Assembly: GCA_024763135.1 (NCBI GenBank) | Contig: JANTGD010000001.1 | Coordinates: 1-54,002, forward strand | Direction: 5' to 3' | DNA from: Thiotrichales bacterium | Lineage (GTDB): Bacteria > Pseudomonadota > Gammaproteobacteria > UWMA-0217 | Length of the DNA stretch: 54,002 nt | Shown here: positions 1-9,446 of the stretch, in pieces | Layout: every line of letters starts with the position of its first letter | Numbering within the stretch: the first letter of the stretch is position 1 | Program-made: the position numbers and the translations under genes | The notes under the pieces: generated by a model | Databases searched by the model: none | What the model was told of the DNA's origin: nothing | Seen by the model: the letters and a program-made list of their open reading frames with translations, nothing else

Positions 1-388
1 GTTAAATAAAGATCGCTGGCACTTGTAAACTCATATTTTTCGCCCTGATCTAATGTATTTCCGGGGCAATCTGAGTAGTGACTGCATCGTTTGACAACTC
101 GCCGAGTAGTTACGCCACGAATGCAAAGCGCAGCCCGCGGCGAATGGCTATTCCCCTCCCAAAGCCTGCAATAGCACCAGGCGTTCAGACAGGACAGCTT
201 CGTCCGTGATTTTAAGCTGAACGATGTAGTAGGAGCTTGCCCGAAAATAGGAACCGAAGTGAAGGCGAGTGGTTTTGAGTCCGATCTCGAGTTAATGAGG
301 CGAATAGCACGGCTATTGAATGAATTTAGCCGGAAAAATGGCCCAAATCCAACTGTCCACAGTAAGTGCTTTATTCTCGGAAAGGCTC
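1..388. other. Non-coding region downstream of ybeY with decayed repeats
   Basis: No convincing gene is seen here. Positions 20-50 match the reverse complement of 28264-28294 at 28 of 31 bases, and weaker similarity continues to about 102. Positions 196-227 resemble the right end of the ACTAGT-bounded element found at 4301-4570 and 28378-28682 (shared pattern GTCCGTnnTTTTAAGCTnnACGATG). These look like decayed dispersed repeats. ybeX, which often follows ybeY, does not begin in this stretch. Confidence 0.4.
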
Positions 389-841
389 CTAAGAAGCCGT
401 ATAGGGATCAGGGACACCCAGGTGTTGCAAAAGCGCAATTTCTTTCTGTTCCATAATGTCTGCCTGTGCCGGTTCCTCGTGGTCATAACCCTGCAGATGC
501 AATAATCCATGCACCAAAATGTGCGCCCAATGATGGTGCAAATGCTTGCCCTGCTGTTCAGCTTCTTTCGCAACGACCTCGGCGCATACGACGAGGTCGC
601 CCAAATGCTCATTGGGTACAGAAGCAGGCACCTCGAAGGGAAATGAGAGCACATTGGTGGGCCCCGACTTCTGCCGATAAGTGGCATTGAGCGAGGCGCT
701 TTCCTGGGTATCCACAATCCGCACCATAACCGTCGCGGTACCCAGATCCGCGAACAAGCTTTCAATCTCACGCTGCAATAGAGGGAAATCCGGCAAGGGG
801 CGAAAGCGGGTGACCACTTGCAGCGTCAAACTGAGCCCCAT
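389..841 (-). CDS. ybeY: YbeY endoribonuclease / rRNA maturation factor
   Basis: YbeY is a zinc-dependent single-strand endoribonuclease needed for 16S rRNA 3'-end maturation and ribosome quality control. The 150-aa product carries the family metal site HGLLHLQGYDH, with ligands H111, H115 and H121, and has normal length. Its ATG overlaps the last base of ybeZ, so the two are translationally linked in a miaB-ybeZ-ybeY operon. The more distal gene ybeX is not seen in the 388 bases downstream. Confidence 0.95.
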   Translation of the reverse strand: MGLSLTLQVVTRFRPLPDFPLLQREIESLFADLGTATVMVRIVDTQESASLNATYRQKSGPTNVLSFPFEVPASVPNEHLGDLVVCAEVVAKEAEQQGKHLHHHWAHILVHGLLHLQGYDHEEPAQADIMEQKEIALLQHLGVPDPYTAS

Positions 842-1806
842 CAGTCTCCCGCTCCCTGACGTTCATAGGCTTGCACGATACGGCGGACCAGAGGGTGGCG
901 CACTACATCACGGGCACTAAAGAAGTTGAAAGCAACCCCCTCTACCTCTTTGAGCACTTTAATCACATGGCGCAATCCCGACTCACTCCCCCGCGGCAAA
1001 TCGGTCTGCGTGACATCCCCGGTCACCACTGCCTGTGAGCCATACCCGATACGCGTCAGTAGCATCTTCATCTGCTCGACGCTTGTGTTCTGAGCCTCAT
1101 CCAAAATAATGAAGGCTTCATTGAGGGTACGGCCCCGCATATAGGCTAAGGGCGCTATTTCTATGACACCGCGCTCGATGAGTTTTTCCACTCGCTCGAA
1201 GCCCAACATTTCATACAGGGCGTCATACATTGGTCGTAAATAGGGATCGATCTTCTGTGCGAGATCTCCCGGTAAAAAACCCAAGCGCTCCCCTGCCTCA
1301 ACGGCCGGCCGCACCAGGATTACGCGCCGCACACGATCGCTCTCCAATGCTGCCACTGCCGTGGCTACCGCAAGATAAGTTTTACCCGTGCCTGCCGGGC
1401 CAATGCCAAAAGTCAGGTCAAGGCGCTGCATATCTTGCATATAGCGCGATTGAGTTGCACCGCGCGCTCTGATCTTTCCACGTCGTGTTGCGATCGCTGC
1501 CGGCTCTGCATCCGTCTCACCCAGCAACGCCTCAATACCCGACTCCTGCAGATATAGATGCACCTTTGCAGGCACCAAAGTTTCCTCAGCAGTCAGTGCA
1601 TAGAGGGAGCGTAAGACTTCGACTGTAGCCTGCGTCGCGCGGGCGCTGCCAATGACTTCGAAATTGGAACCCCGATTATTGATTTCTACACCCAGCCGGC
1701 GTTCGAGCTGGCGCAGATGTTCATCGAACTGACCCGATAGGTTAGCCAGCCGTTCATTACTCTCGGGCTCGAGCTGAATCGCGATAGAATGCACAGCTTC
1801 GGTCAC
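841..1806 (-). CDS. ybeZ: PhoH-like ATPase YbeZ
   Basis: This 321-aa PhoH-family P-loop NTPase has Walker A GPAGTGKT at residues 136-143 and a Walker B region with FIILDEAQN near residue 235. The N-terminal ~110 residues are the usual YbeZ extension with a KH-like character. The family works with YbeY in rRNA processing and RNA metabolism; the exact reaction is not established. It lies between miaB (3-bp gap) and ybeY (1-bp overlap) in one operon. Confidence 0.93.
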   Translation of the reverse strand: MTEAVHSIAIQLEPESNERLANLSGQFDEHLRQLERRLGVEINNRGSNFEVIGSARATQATVEVLRSLYALTAEETLVPAKVHLYLQESGIEALLGETDAEPAAIATRRGKIRARGATQSRYMQDMQRLDLTFGIGPAGTGKTYLAVATAVAALESDRVRRVILVRPAVEAGERLGFLPGDLAQKIDPYLRPMYDALYEMLGFERVEKLIERGVIEIAPLAYMRGRTLNEAFIILDEAQNTSVEQMKMLLTRIGYGSQAVVTGDVTQTDLPRGSESGLRHVIKVLKEVEGVAFNFFSARDVVRHPLVRRIVQAYERQGAGD

Positions 1807-1809
1807 AGA

Positions 1810-3165
1810 TTAACAGGCCTTGGGAAGCGTCTGAGAGGTAAGGTCAATGAATTCCCCCCGTAAGGAATTGGGCAGGGCTTCAGTAATGCGTACCTCCACA
1901 AATTGGCCGATGAGGCGTTCATTGGCTGTAAAATTAACCACCCGATTATTCTCCGTGCGCCCTGCCATCATCTGCTTGTCTTTGCGTGATGTCCGCTCCA
2001 CAAGTACCGTTTGCACCGATCCCACCATGTGCTTTGAAATTGCTGAAGCCTGCGTGGTAATCAAGGCTTGCAGACGCTGTAGTCGTGCCTTTTTTACCGA
2101 CAGCGGCACATCATCTGGCAAGTTCGCCGCCGGGGTGCCCGGCCGCGGACTGTAGATAAAACTATACGATGTATCAAAGCCAATATCTTCAATAAGCGCT
2201 AACGTCGCCTCAAAATCCGCCTCGGTCTCCCCCGGAAAGCCGACGATAAAATCCGAGGACAGGCTGATTTCCGGCCGAATTTTTTTAAGCCTGCGCAGCT
2301 TGGATTTGTATTCAACCGATGTGTGCCCGCGTTTCATAAGCGCCAGTATACGGTCCGAACCGCTTTGCACCGGCAAATGCAAATGGCTTACGAGTTCAGG
2401 CACCTCAGCATAGACTTCGATCAGGCGATCGGTGAATTCAACGGGGTGCGAAGTCGTATAGCGGATACGCTCGATACCATCGATGGCGGCAAGATAATGA
2501 ATCAGTAATGCAAGATCGGCAGAGTCCCCATCGACCATCCGTCCACGATAGGCATTCACGTTTTGGCCAAGCAGAGTGACCTCTCGAACGCCCTGTTGGG
2601 CCAAATGGACGACCTCGGCAATCACGTCATCGAAAGGTCGGCTGATTTCTTCTCCCCGGGTATAAGGAACGACGCAAAAACTGCAGTATTTACTACAGCC
2701 CTCCATGATCGAGACGAAGGCTGTGGGACCATCGGCGCGTGCTTCAGGGAGGTTGTCGAACTTTTCGATTTCCGGAAAGGAAATATCCACGACGGGTTGT
2801 CGTGCACCCTGCGCGACGCGCACAAATTCAGGTAAGCGATGTAATGTTTGCGGCCCGAAGACGATATCTACAAACGGAGCACGTTCGCGTAGCGCCTCGC
2901 CCTCTTGGCTTGCGACGCAACCTCCCACGGCAATCAGCAGATTGGGGCGATCTTTTTTGAGCGGACGCCAACGGCCCAATTGGGAAAAGACCTTTTCCTG
3001 AGCTTTTTCACGAATCGAACAGGTATTGAGAATCAGAAGATCTGCAACTTCAGGCTGTTGCGCGAGTTTGTATCCCATTTGCGCTTCGAGTACATCCCGC
3101 ATGCGCGCGGAATCGTACTCATTCATCTGGCAACCATGGGTTTGGATGTAAACGCTTTTGCTCAT
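1810..3165 (-). CDS. miaB: tRNA-2-methylthio-N6-dimethylallyladenosine synthase MiaB
   Basis: MiaB is a radical-SAM methylthiotransferase that adds the 2-methylthio group to i6A37 of tRNAs. The 451-aa product has the N-terminal MTTase cysteines C12, C49 and C83 (second cluster) and the radical SAM triad C157-x3-C161-x2-C164. The C-terminal ~65 residues form a TRAM-type RNA-binding domain. Length and motif spacing are typical. It is the first gene of the miaB-ybeZ-ybeY operon. Confidence 0.97.
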   Translation of the reverse strand: MSKSVYIQTHGCQMNEYDSARMRDVLEAQMGYKLAQQPEVADLLILNTCSIREKAQEKVFSQLGRWRPLKKDRPNLLIAVGGCVASQEGEALRERAPFVDIVFGPQTLHRLPEFVRVAQGARQPVVDISFPEIEKFDNLPEARADGPTAFVSIMEGCSKYCSFCVVPYTRGEEISRPFDDVIAEVVHLAQQGVREVTLLGQNVNAYRGRMVDGDSADLALLIHYLAAIDGIERIRYTTSHPVEFTDRLIEVYAEVPELVSHLHLPVQSGSDRILALMKRGHTSVEYKSKLRRLKKIRPEISLSSDFIVGFPGETEADFEATLALIEDIGFDTSYSFIYSPRPGTPAANLPDDVPLSVKKARLQRLQALITTQASAISKHMVGSVQTVLVERTSRKDKQMMAGRTENNRVVNFTANERLIGQFVEVRITEALPNSLRGEFIDLTSQTLPKAC

Positions 3166-3235
3166 ACCACCATGCGGTCAATCAAACTTACATTGTCGCA
3201 TAGAATCGATACGCTGCGTAGCACCTGAACCAGCG

Positions 3236-4267
3236 TTACTCGGTACCGCTGTTTTTATACCCATTGGGATTGTGCGATTGCCAGCGCCACGTATCTGCAC
3301 ACATTGCTTCGATCCCAAGTTCTGCCTGCCAGCCGATCGCTTCTTTAGCATAATCGGGATCCGCGTAACATGCAGCGATATCGCCAGGCCGCCGGTCGAC
3401 AATTTCATAAGGGATATCAACGCCCGATGCCTTGGCAAAGGCACGCACCATATCGAGTACCGAATACCCTTGCCCTGTCCCGAGGTTTACGGTCAACAGC
3501 GCCCCATTTGGTTTGCGCTGCAAGGCTTCCAGCGCTTTGACATGCCCTTTTGCCAGATCGACCACATGAATATAATCACGTACGCCAGTGCCATCATGGG
3601 TTTCATAGTCATCGCCAAATACCCGCAACTGAGCGAGTTTTCCCACCGCGACCTGCGCTATAAACGGCATTAGATTGTTGGGAATGTCATTCGGGTCCTC
3701 ACCAATACGGCCACTGGCGTGCGCGCCCACTGGGTTGAAGTAACGCAACAGGCCGATCTTCCAGCGTTCGTCAGACCGATATAAATCGCGCAGAATATCT
3801 TCGATCATCAGTTTGGAGCGCCCATAAGGATTCGTCGCAGAAAGCGGGAAATGCTCCTGAATAGGCAAGGAAGCTGGGTCGCCATATACCGTGGCGGAGG
3901 AGCTGAAAACCAATGTTTTGACCGCGTAGCGCGACATTACCTGGCTCAGCGTAATCGCACCTGCGACATTGTTCTCATAGTACGCCAGGGGTTTGGCTAC
4001 GGACTCGCCCACCGCTTTGAGCCCAGCAAAATTAATAACCGCATCGATATCATGCCCCGAAAATACGGTATTCAAGGCCACAGCATCACGAATATCCGCC
4101 TGATAGAACTGTAGCGTCTGTCCGGTAATCTCGCTGACACGCTCCAGTGCGACCGGAGAGCTGTTATCGAAATTGTCGACAACCACTACTTCATGCCCCG
4201 CCTCGAGCAGCTCGATACAGGTATGTGATCCAATATAACCGGCCCCACCGGCTACCAATATTTTCAT
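3236..4267 (-). CDS. galE: UDP-glucose 4-epimerase GalE
   Basis: This 343-aa extended short-chain dehydrogenase interconverts UDP-glucose and UDP-galactose. It shows the N-terminal NAD-binding GGAGYIGS (residues 7-14), the SSSATVYG serine region near 124 and the catalytic pair Y148/K152 in YGRSK. It sits between miaB and the polysaccharide locus and probably supplies UDP-Gal or UDP-GalNAc for surface glycans. A 70-bp gap separates it from miaB. A repeat element lies just upstream of it. Confidence 0.93.
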   Translation of the reverse strand: MKILVAGGAGYIGSHTCIELLEAGHEVVVVDNFDNSSPVALERVSEITGQTLQFYQADIRDAVALNTVFSGHDIDAVINFAGLKAVGESVAKPLAYYENNVAGAITLSQVMSRYAVKTLVFSSSATVYGDPASLPIQEHFPLSATNPYGRSKLMIEDILRDLYRSDERWKIGLLRYFNPVGAHASGRIGEDPNDIPNNLMPFIAQVAVGKLAQLRVFGDDYETHDGTGVRDYIHVVDLAKGHVKALEALQRKPNGALLTVNLGTGQGYSVLDMVRAFAKASGVDIPYEIVDRRPGDIAACYADPDYAKEAIGWQAELGIEAMCADTWRWQSHNPNGYKNSGTE

Positions 4268-4300
4268 TACGCCCCCTAACTAACTATGTGATTGCCCCCT

Positions 4301-4570
4301 ACTAGTACCTCGTCTAGCTTAAAATGACGGGCGCAGTTGTCCTGTCTGCATGCCTGGGTAGGCGCACTTCGCAGGGAATGGTTGCTCCCTTACCAAGGAG
4401 TGCAACAGAATCAGGGATGCAGACAGGCAACCTTTCTGGCGCTTCTGTGATGCCGCGCCAGGGTGCTACAGTGCTTGCCAAGGACACTGCTATTGCCTGC
4501 GCACTGCGCCTTGATGCGCAGCATCACAAAAGCGCTGTGTCCGTCATTTTACGCTGGACGATGGACTAGT
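4301..4570. mobile_element. ACTAGT-ended miniature element, copy 1
   Basis: This 270-bp non-coding element is bounded by ACTAGT at both ends. Its ends form imperfect inverted repeats of about 29 bp (4302-4330 and 4541-4569, beginning CTAGTACCTCGTCTAGCTTA). A second copy lies at 28378-28682. The shared internal block includes TTGCCTGCGCACTGCG. This copy also holds an extra ~90-bp hairpin at 4338-4430. No transposase is encoded, so it looks like a MITE-type element. It lies between galE and the wbpM-like gene. Confidence 0.6.
4338..4430. repeat. Strong hairpin nested in the miniature element
   Basis: The arms CCTGTCTGCAT (4341-4351) and ATGCAGACAGG (4417-4427) are perfect reverse complements and extend on both sides (TTG...CAA outside, CCTG...CAGG inside). 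An inner stem GTTGC.TCC / GGAGTGCAAC lies at 4381-4405. The other copy of the host element lacks this block, so it is either a nested insertion here or a deletion there. Confidence 0.55.
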
Positions 4571-4582
4571 GGCGTCGAGCAA

Positions 4583-6556
4583 TCAACCGACTTGCTCATC
4601 GAGTGCTTCGACTGCCTTGAGCTGGGGTTTAGACTTGCGCAACGGCACGGGTTTGTAGGCATCTAGGCTTACGTTCGCGGCATTGAGCACTAGCTTCCTT
4701 AACGCCTCTCTATCCCGCGCGTCGCAGTGTACCCTTATATCATCTAGAAGTTTCTGCAACTGCGGCCAAGGTAGCATTTCTTCTTCGGCACGCATGATTT
4801 TGGGATGCAGGGTCCCAATCGGATTATTGCCGATCAATAGCTCTTCGTAGAGCTTTTCTCCCGGACGCAATCCTGTAAACTCGATGCGGACATCCCCATC
4901 CGGATGCTCCTCATCCAAAACTTCAAGCCCACTCAAACGTATCATCTGGCGCGCCAGATCCAAGATTCGCACCGATTCCCCCATATCGAGCACGAACACA
5001 TCCCCGCCTTGCGCCAATGCACCCGCCTGTAGCACCAATTGTGCCGCCTCAGAAATCGACATGAAGTAGCGTGTCACCCGAGGATGCGTAACCGTTACTG
5101 GCCCCCCCTGGCGAATTTGCTCACGGAACAAGGGGATCACCGAACCGGAGGACCCCAATACATTCCCAAAACGCACCATGCAAAACACGGGACAGACTGC
5201 GCCTGATTGATTAGCCTGCCGTGAAAGTCGCTCGTGCATTGCTTGCAAAATAAGCTCAGCGACCCGTTTACTTCCCCCCATCATATTGGTTGGCCTGACT
5301 GCTTTATCTGTGGAGATGAGCACAAACGTCTCTACCCCATGAGCCATCGATGCCTGCGCGACTCTTTGTGTACCAAAGACATTGTTTTTAACGCCTTCAA
5401 ATTCATTACTTTCCATCAATGGCACATGCTTATAAGCAGCGGCGTGATAGACCGTGTGGACGGTATGGAGAGAAAACACATACTCAAGAAACGCTTGGCT
5501 CATGACCGAACCGAGGAGCGGCTGGATTTTTACATGAGCGGCGAAGCCGCTGTCGCGTAGCTGGCGATTGACCTGATAGAGCGCATGCTCACAACTATCC
5601 ACCAGCAGTAAACGCTGCGGTTTCAAGCGCATAATCTGGCGACACAGCTCCGATCCAATGGACCCCCCGGCCCCCGTGACCAGCACGGTTTTACCCTTGA
5701 TATTACGTTGCAGCAAATCGACATTGGGGGGCACAAGATCCCGGCCCAGCAGATCTTCGGCATCCACCTCGCGCAGATCATTGACACTGACTTTGCCGCT
5801 CGCAATTTCGCTGACTGTGGGCAAAACCCGGGCGTGTACACGAAAATCCTGGAGTCTTTGGATGATTTCGTTGCGCCTGGCACGCGTCGCCGATGGAATG
5901 GCCACAAGCACTTCTTTAATTCCGTAACGGTCTACGATACGTCCAAGATCGCGCAGCGGAAACACCTTAAGCCCGGCTACTTCCCGGTCATACATGCGCG
6001 TATCGTCATCGAGAAAACCCACAGGATAAAGATCGCGAGACTGATACAGCGCCTGCACCAGCTGCACACCTGCATCCCCCGCGCCGTAAACCAGTACATT
6101 GTCGCCCGAAAAACTGTTTCTAACCGGGCGCCACATAAACTCACGCATGATCAAACGGCTACCCACAATCAATACCGTCGCAAACATCCAATACAGCAAG
6201 ATCACTGTATAAGGCACGCCCTGGTAGTTTGCCAAACCAAACAACGAAACCGCAACCGCCCATAGCAAGGTTGCAATCGCGACGGCCTTGACCGTAGTCC
6301 AGAGCGCCTGCTCTCCCATATATCGGATGACTGCACGATACAATCCAGTATAAAGGAATACGGGCACAGCAATAACCACTGCAAGGATCGCGAGCGCGGT
6401 CTGAGTGTGACTAGGAAGCAGCGGCTCCCCAAAACGAATCGATAATGCTGACCAAAATGAGAAAAGTAAAAGTGAAAGATCGAGTATTGATACCAAAAAG
6501 CGCTTGTGAAGGCTTGGCAACGTCCTGAGTGAATCTACCGGTTTATCCATTTCCAT
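4583..6556 (-). CDS. Membrane-bound NDP-sugar 4,6-dehydratase, WbpM/CapD type
   Basis: This large membrane-anchored SDR enzyme removes water from UDP-GlcNAc-type sugars to give 4-keto-6-deoxy intermediates for O-antigen N-acetylated deoxysugars. The N-terminal ~150 residues hold four hydrophobic segments. They are followed by a first Rossmann motif VLVYGAGDAG (about 155) and a catalytic Rossmann domain with TGAGGSIG (about 295). The Tyr of the usual YxxxK pair is Met (MGGSK), as is normal in the WbpM group. An upstream TTG at 6577 is possible; ATG 6556 is preferred, although neither has a clear ribosome site. With the neighbouring WbpL-like transferase it probably makes and loads the first sugar. 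Confidence 0.88.
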   Translation of the reverse strand: MEMDKPVDSLRTLPSLHKRFLVSILDLSLLLFSFWSALSIRFGEPLLPSHTQTALAILAVVIAVPVFLYTGLYRAVIRYMGEQALWTTVKAVAIATLLWAVAVSLFGLANYQGVPYTVILLYWMFATVLIVGSRLIMREFMWRPVRNSFSGDNVLVYGAGDAGVQLVQALYQSRDLYPVGFLDDDTRMYDREVAGLKVFPLRDLGRIVDRYGIKEVLVAIPSATRARRNEIIQRLQDFRVHARVLPTVSEIASGKVSVNDLREVDAEDLLGRDLVPPNVDLLQRNIKGKTVLVTGAGGSIGSELCRQIMRLKPQRLLLVDSCEHALYQVNRQLRDSGFAAHVKIQPLLGSVMSQAFLEYVFSLHTVHTVYHAAAYKHVPLMESNEFEGVKNNVFGTQRVAQASMAHGVETFVLISTDKAVRPTNMMGGSKRVAELILQAMHERLSRQANQSGAVCPVFCMVRFGNVLGSSGSVIPLFREQIRQGGPVTVTHPRVTRYFMSISEAAQLVLQAGALAQGGDVFVLDMGESVRILDLARQMIRLSGLEVLDEEHPDGDVRIEFTGLRPGEKLYEELLIGNNPIGTLHPKIMRAEEEMLPWPQLQKLLDDIRVHCDARDREALRKLVLNAANVSLDAYKPVPLRKSKPQLKAVEALDEQVG

Positions 6557-6705
6557 GAGCAGTGTAATGATTAACAACCATGCTTTGGCGCCACGCAGTT
6601 TAATGAATTTCCGATAGAAAGTAAGTGAATGTTAGCATTCTTTCTTAAAGTAGAAACTTAATATTAGCGCTATTTCTCTTTTTTTACGCGTTTGCTCTAC
6701 TTGGT

Positions 6706-7647
6706 TTACTTATATCCACCAACCTTTACCAAAAGAATTGCAAGCAAGCTACATGCCACCATCCAAAGAAGCTCCCAAAGCAAAACTCTCGACACTGGAT
6801 AACCTGCCAGAACCAAGCGTTGGTACCAATGCTCGCGATGTGCCTCCCAAACTTTTTGCCTACGGAAAAGTCGTGATAGCAAGGTGTAAGTTGCATCCAA
6901 CCAAAATGGCATAAAGATTAGTACGGGCACCCACCAATGGAATAGACTGCGCTCAATTCCTAGTAGTGAAGCCGAAATCATCATGTACCCGAGAAATGTG
7001 GAACCACTGTCCCCCATAAAGATCTTTGCAGGTGGCAGATTCCAAACTAAAAAGCCAAGAGTAGCAGCGGCAATCGAGGCGACACCCAAGGCATAGACGG
7101 AGTCGCCCAGCTGCCAACCGATCACCGCTAGCGCACCAAAACCGACCACCCCCATCGTGCCGGCCAGCCCATCCATACCATCCATGAAGTTGTACAGATT
7201 GATTGACCATATGCCGAGGAATACTAATCCCATAGTTAATGCTATCCCTAACAGAGTATCCATGGATGCATATCCCATCCGCATAGCACCCAACAACAGG
7301 ATCGTTACAACACAATGCATCAACAATCGTATTCTTGCAGGCACATGTCCAAGGTAATCGTCGAGTATCGATACACCAAACAACAGCAGAACACCTGCTA
7401 AGATAAGAAAGTCATATTCTGCAAATATTGGAGTTGGATAAATGAGCTTTGAGCTAAGCACCCATCCTAAAATTGTCCATAAAACAATGGATACCCCGCC
7501 CGTCCTTGGCACCGCCTCGGTATGTAAAGAACGATCATTGGGTATATCAAGGGCGGTATTTACTCCAGAGTGTCTTACTAAGAAAAATACACTTACAAGA
7601 CTACCTGAAAAAATACCCATGAGTATCGCTAATAATTTAGTACTCAT
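6706..7647 (-). CDS. Polyprenyl-phosphate sugar-1-phosphate transferase, WbpL/WecA type
   Basis: This integral membrane enzyme of the MraY/WecA superfamily would start glycan assembly by moving a sugar-1-phosphate onto undecaprenyl phosphate. The 313-aa product has about ten hydrophobic segments. It carries the family motifs DIPNDRSLH...PRTGG, LDD, NFMDGMDG (metal and substrate loops), FMGDSGSTFLGY and REHWYQR. A GGGGGG stretch lies 6 bases before the ATG. It follows the divergent spacer and precedes the WbpM-like dehydratase, the arrangement expected for O-antigen initiation. Confidence 0.9.
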   Translation of the reverse strand: MSTKLLAILMGIFSGSLVSVFFLVRHSGVNTALDIPNDRSLHTEAVPRTGGVSIVLWTILGWVLSSKLIYPTPIFAEYDFLILAGVLLLFGVSILDDYLGHVPARIRLLMHCVVTILLLGAMRMGYASMDTLLGIALTMGLVFLGIWSINLYNFMDGMDGLAGTMGVVGFGALAVIGWQLGDSVYALGVASIAAATLGFLVWNLPPAKIFMGDSGSTFLGYMMISASLLGIERSLFHWWVPVLIFMPFWLDATYTLLSRLFRRQKVWEAHREHWYQRLVLAGYPVSRVLLWELLWMVACSLLAILLVKVGGYK

Positions 7648-8576
7648 CCGAACCCCCCGATGACTATTATCCCTCGCAACTCATAAGACAACATCAATAC
7701 TACGCCCTGCGAATTGCTTTACATCATCCATTTCATTCTAACTTATCAATAAGTTACTGAGCATTATTTGCCAGATTCTTCAGCCAGTAAAGCTGCTGCC
7801 TCGTGAATTATTCTAATTCAAGCAACTTCCAAATGACTTTTTGGAGACAGGCAGCGTTGAATTGTAACTTCTTTATTATTCTTTCTTGTTGATACAAACA
7901 ACATTTCACACACATTGATATCCGATTATACTTAATAGCTATTTAGATTCAGACACTTAGAAACCTCAACCAAGGATAATAAGTACCTATACAATCTATC
8001 CAAATTGTATCCTCGAGTTATATGGCATCGTTTAGAATGCGAACTCACTTCACCTTTAGGTTTACACTAATCTTCGGATTTTGCTACGTTGATAGCATAT
8101 TGAGAAAGTAACGGCATGGATTTTGATTTCCGAAACTGTTACTCTACCAGTTGGTCTTCATTTTCAACTGAAGGAATATACAACATGAAAGAACATGGAT
8201 TGCTTGCTATCGATCAGTACTACTGTTGCTAACGATACACGATTAAAGCTAATACGCTTGTTTTTAATTACTCGTTGCCTTTTAAGAGTACAAGTATAAA
8301 GTTTTATGTTGTAATTACCCGCTATGCGTAACAATGATTACCTTTCGTCCAAAAAACTTCTTAAAACACTCTTTAGTTCATCCAACAATATTGGCTGTCC
8401 TCGTTCCATGTCGCATTTCTTCGATTTTCCATTGCGACCGTTCCAGCATATCGTGCCTCTTGATTAGACATCAATATTATTTTTAAGCACAAGACCGATA
8501 ACAATCTTGTCAATAAAACAGTTATCAAGAATTGCACGCACCCTTTAATATACCCATACACTATGAGAAGAGAGCC
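7648..8576. promoter_or_regulatory. Long AT-rich divergent spacer between wbpL-like and wzm
   Basis: About 930 bases separate two divergent gene sets, so promoters for both must lie here or further upstream. The stretch is clearly A+T-rich compared with the flanks. No JUMPstart/ops motif (GGCGGTAG) is seen. A 38-codon reading frame at 8116-8232 (ending AIDQYYCC) has a GAAGGA before an internal ATG but is not recognisable. No other feature is convincing. Confidence 0.45.
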
Positions 8577-9410
8577 GTGAGACATCAAATCTATCGCGAA
8601 CTCACGCCGCAAGCGATAATCAATACATTCATAATCAATATATCATTGATTAAACAGCTCGCCTGGCGAGATATCATAGGAAGATATCAAGGCTCCATTC
8701 TTGGGCTCATATGGTCATTCATAAACCCTCTAATCATGTTAATGGTTTACACTTTTGTTTTTTCTGTGGTATTTAAAGCACGTTGGGGCAGCAGTCAATC
8801 AAGTGATAGTAAAGCCGAATTTGCATTAATTTTATTTTCTGGACTAATTATACACACCTTTTTTGCTGAGGTACTTAATCGCTCCCCTTCCCTTATTGTT
8901 AGCAATTCTAATTACGTTAAAAAGGTCGTTTTCCCTCTTGAAACACTACCTTACGTAAATATTACCTCTGCTTTGTTCCATGCATGTGTAAGCATCGCAG
9001 TTCTTTTACTCGGTTTAGTACTAATTAACGGAACAATACATTGGACAATAGCGTTTCTTCCAATTATATTTACACCACTCATTTTATTGTCTCTAGGCAT
9101 CTCATGGATTTTAGCATCTCTCGGCGTTTACCTTAGAGACATGAACCAAATTACCAGCATAATAACCACCATCCTTTTATTTATATCTCCGGTATTTTTT
9201 CCACTTTCTTCTATACCAGAGCAATATCAAGCAATTGTTATAGCTAACCCACTTACTTTTATAATTGAACAGACGAGAGAAGTTATCATCTGGGGTAACC
9301 TTCCGAATTTCACTGGTTTACTTACATACTTTATATTTGCATTTATTTTTGCTCAACTCGGAATTATATTTTTTCAAAAAACGAGAAATGGTTTCGCCGA
9401 TGTGTTATAA
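8577..9410 (+). CDS. wzm: O-polysaccharide ABC exporter, permease (Wzm)
   Basis: Wzm is the membrane half of the ABC exporter that moves undecaprenyl-linked polysaccharide across the inner membrane. The product (277 aa from GTG 8577) has six hydrophobic segments and the family signature RDIIGRYQGSILGLIWSFIN near the N-terminus. GTG 8577 is chosen because GAGAAGAGAG lies just upstream; an in-frame TTG at 8532 would add 15 residues. It is the first gene of the plus-strand glycan cluster, 36 bp before its ATPase partner. Base composition is much more AT-rich than the ribosomal or mbx regions. Confidence 0.92.
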   Translation: MRHQIYRELTPQAIINTFIINISLIKQLAWRDIIGRYQGSILGLIWSFINPLIMLMVYTFVFSVVFKARWGSSQSSDSKAEFALILFSGLIIHTFFAEVLNRSPSLIVSNSNYVKKVVFPLETLPYVNITSALFHACVSIAVLLLGLVLINGTIHWTIAFLPIIFTPLILLSLGISWILASLGVYLRDMNQITSIITTILLFISPVFFPLSSIPEQYQAIVIANPLTFIIEQTREVIIWGNLPNFTGLLTYFIFAFIFAQLGIIFFQKTRNGFADVL

Positions 9411-9446
9411 AGCCCTCTTATTTATTTGAGTAATGTTTAAATAATA

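Noticed and set aside
4338..4430. Integron attC site
   Set aside because: The hairpin arms do not fit the RYYYAAC/GTTRRRY core sites and there is no integrase or cassette gene.
8373..8612. 79-codon minus-strand reading frame before wzm
   Set aside because: It overlaps the start of wzm, has no recognisable domain and no clear ribosome site.
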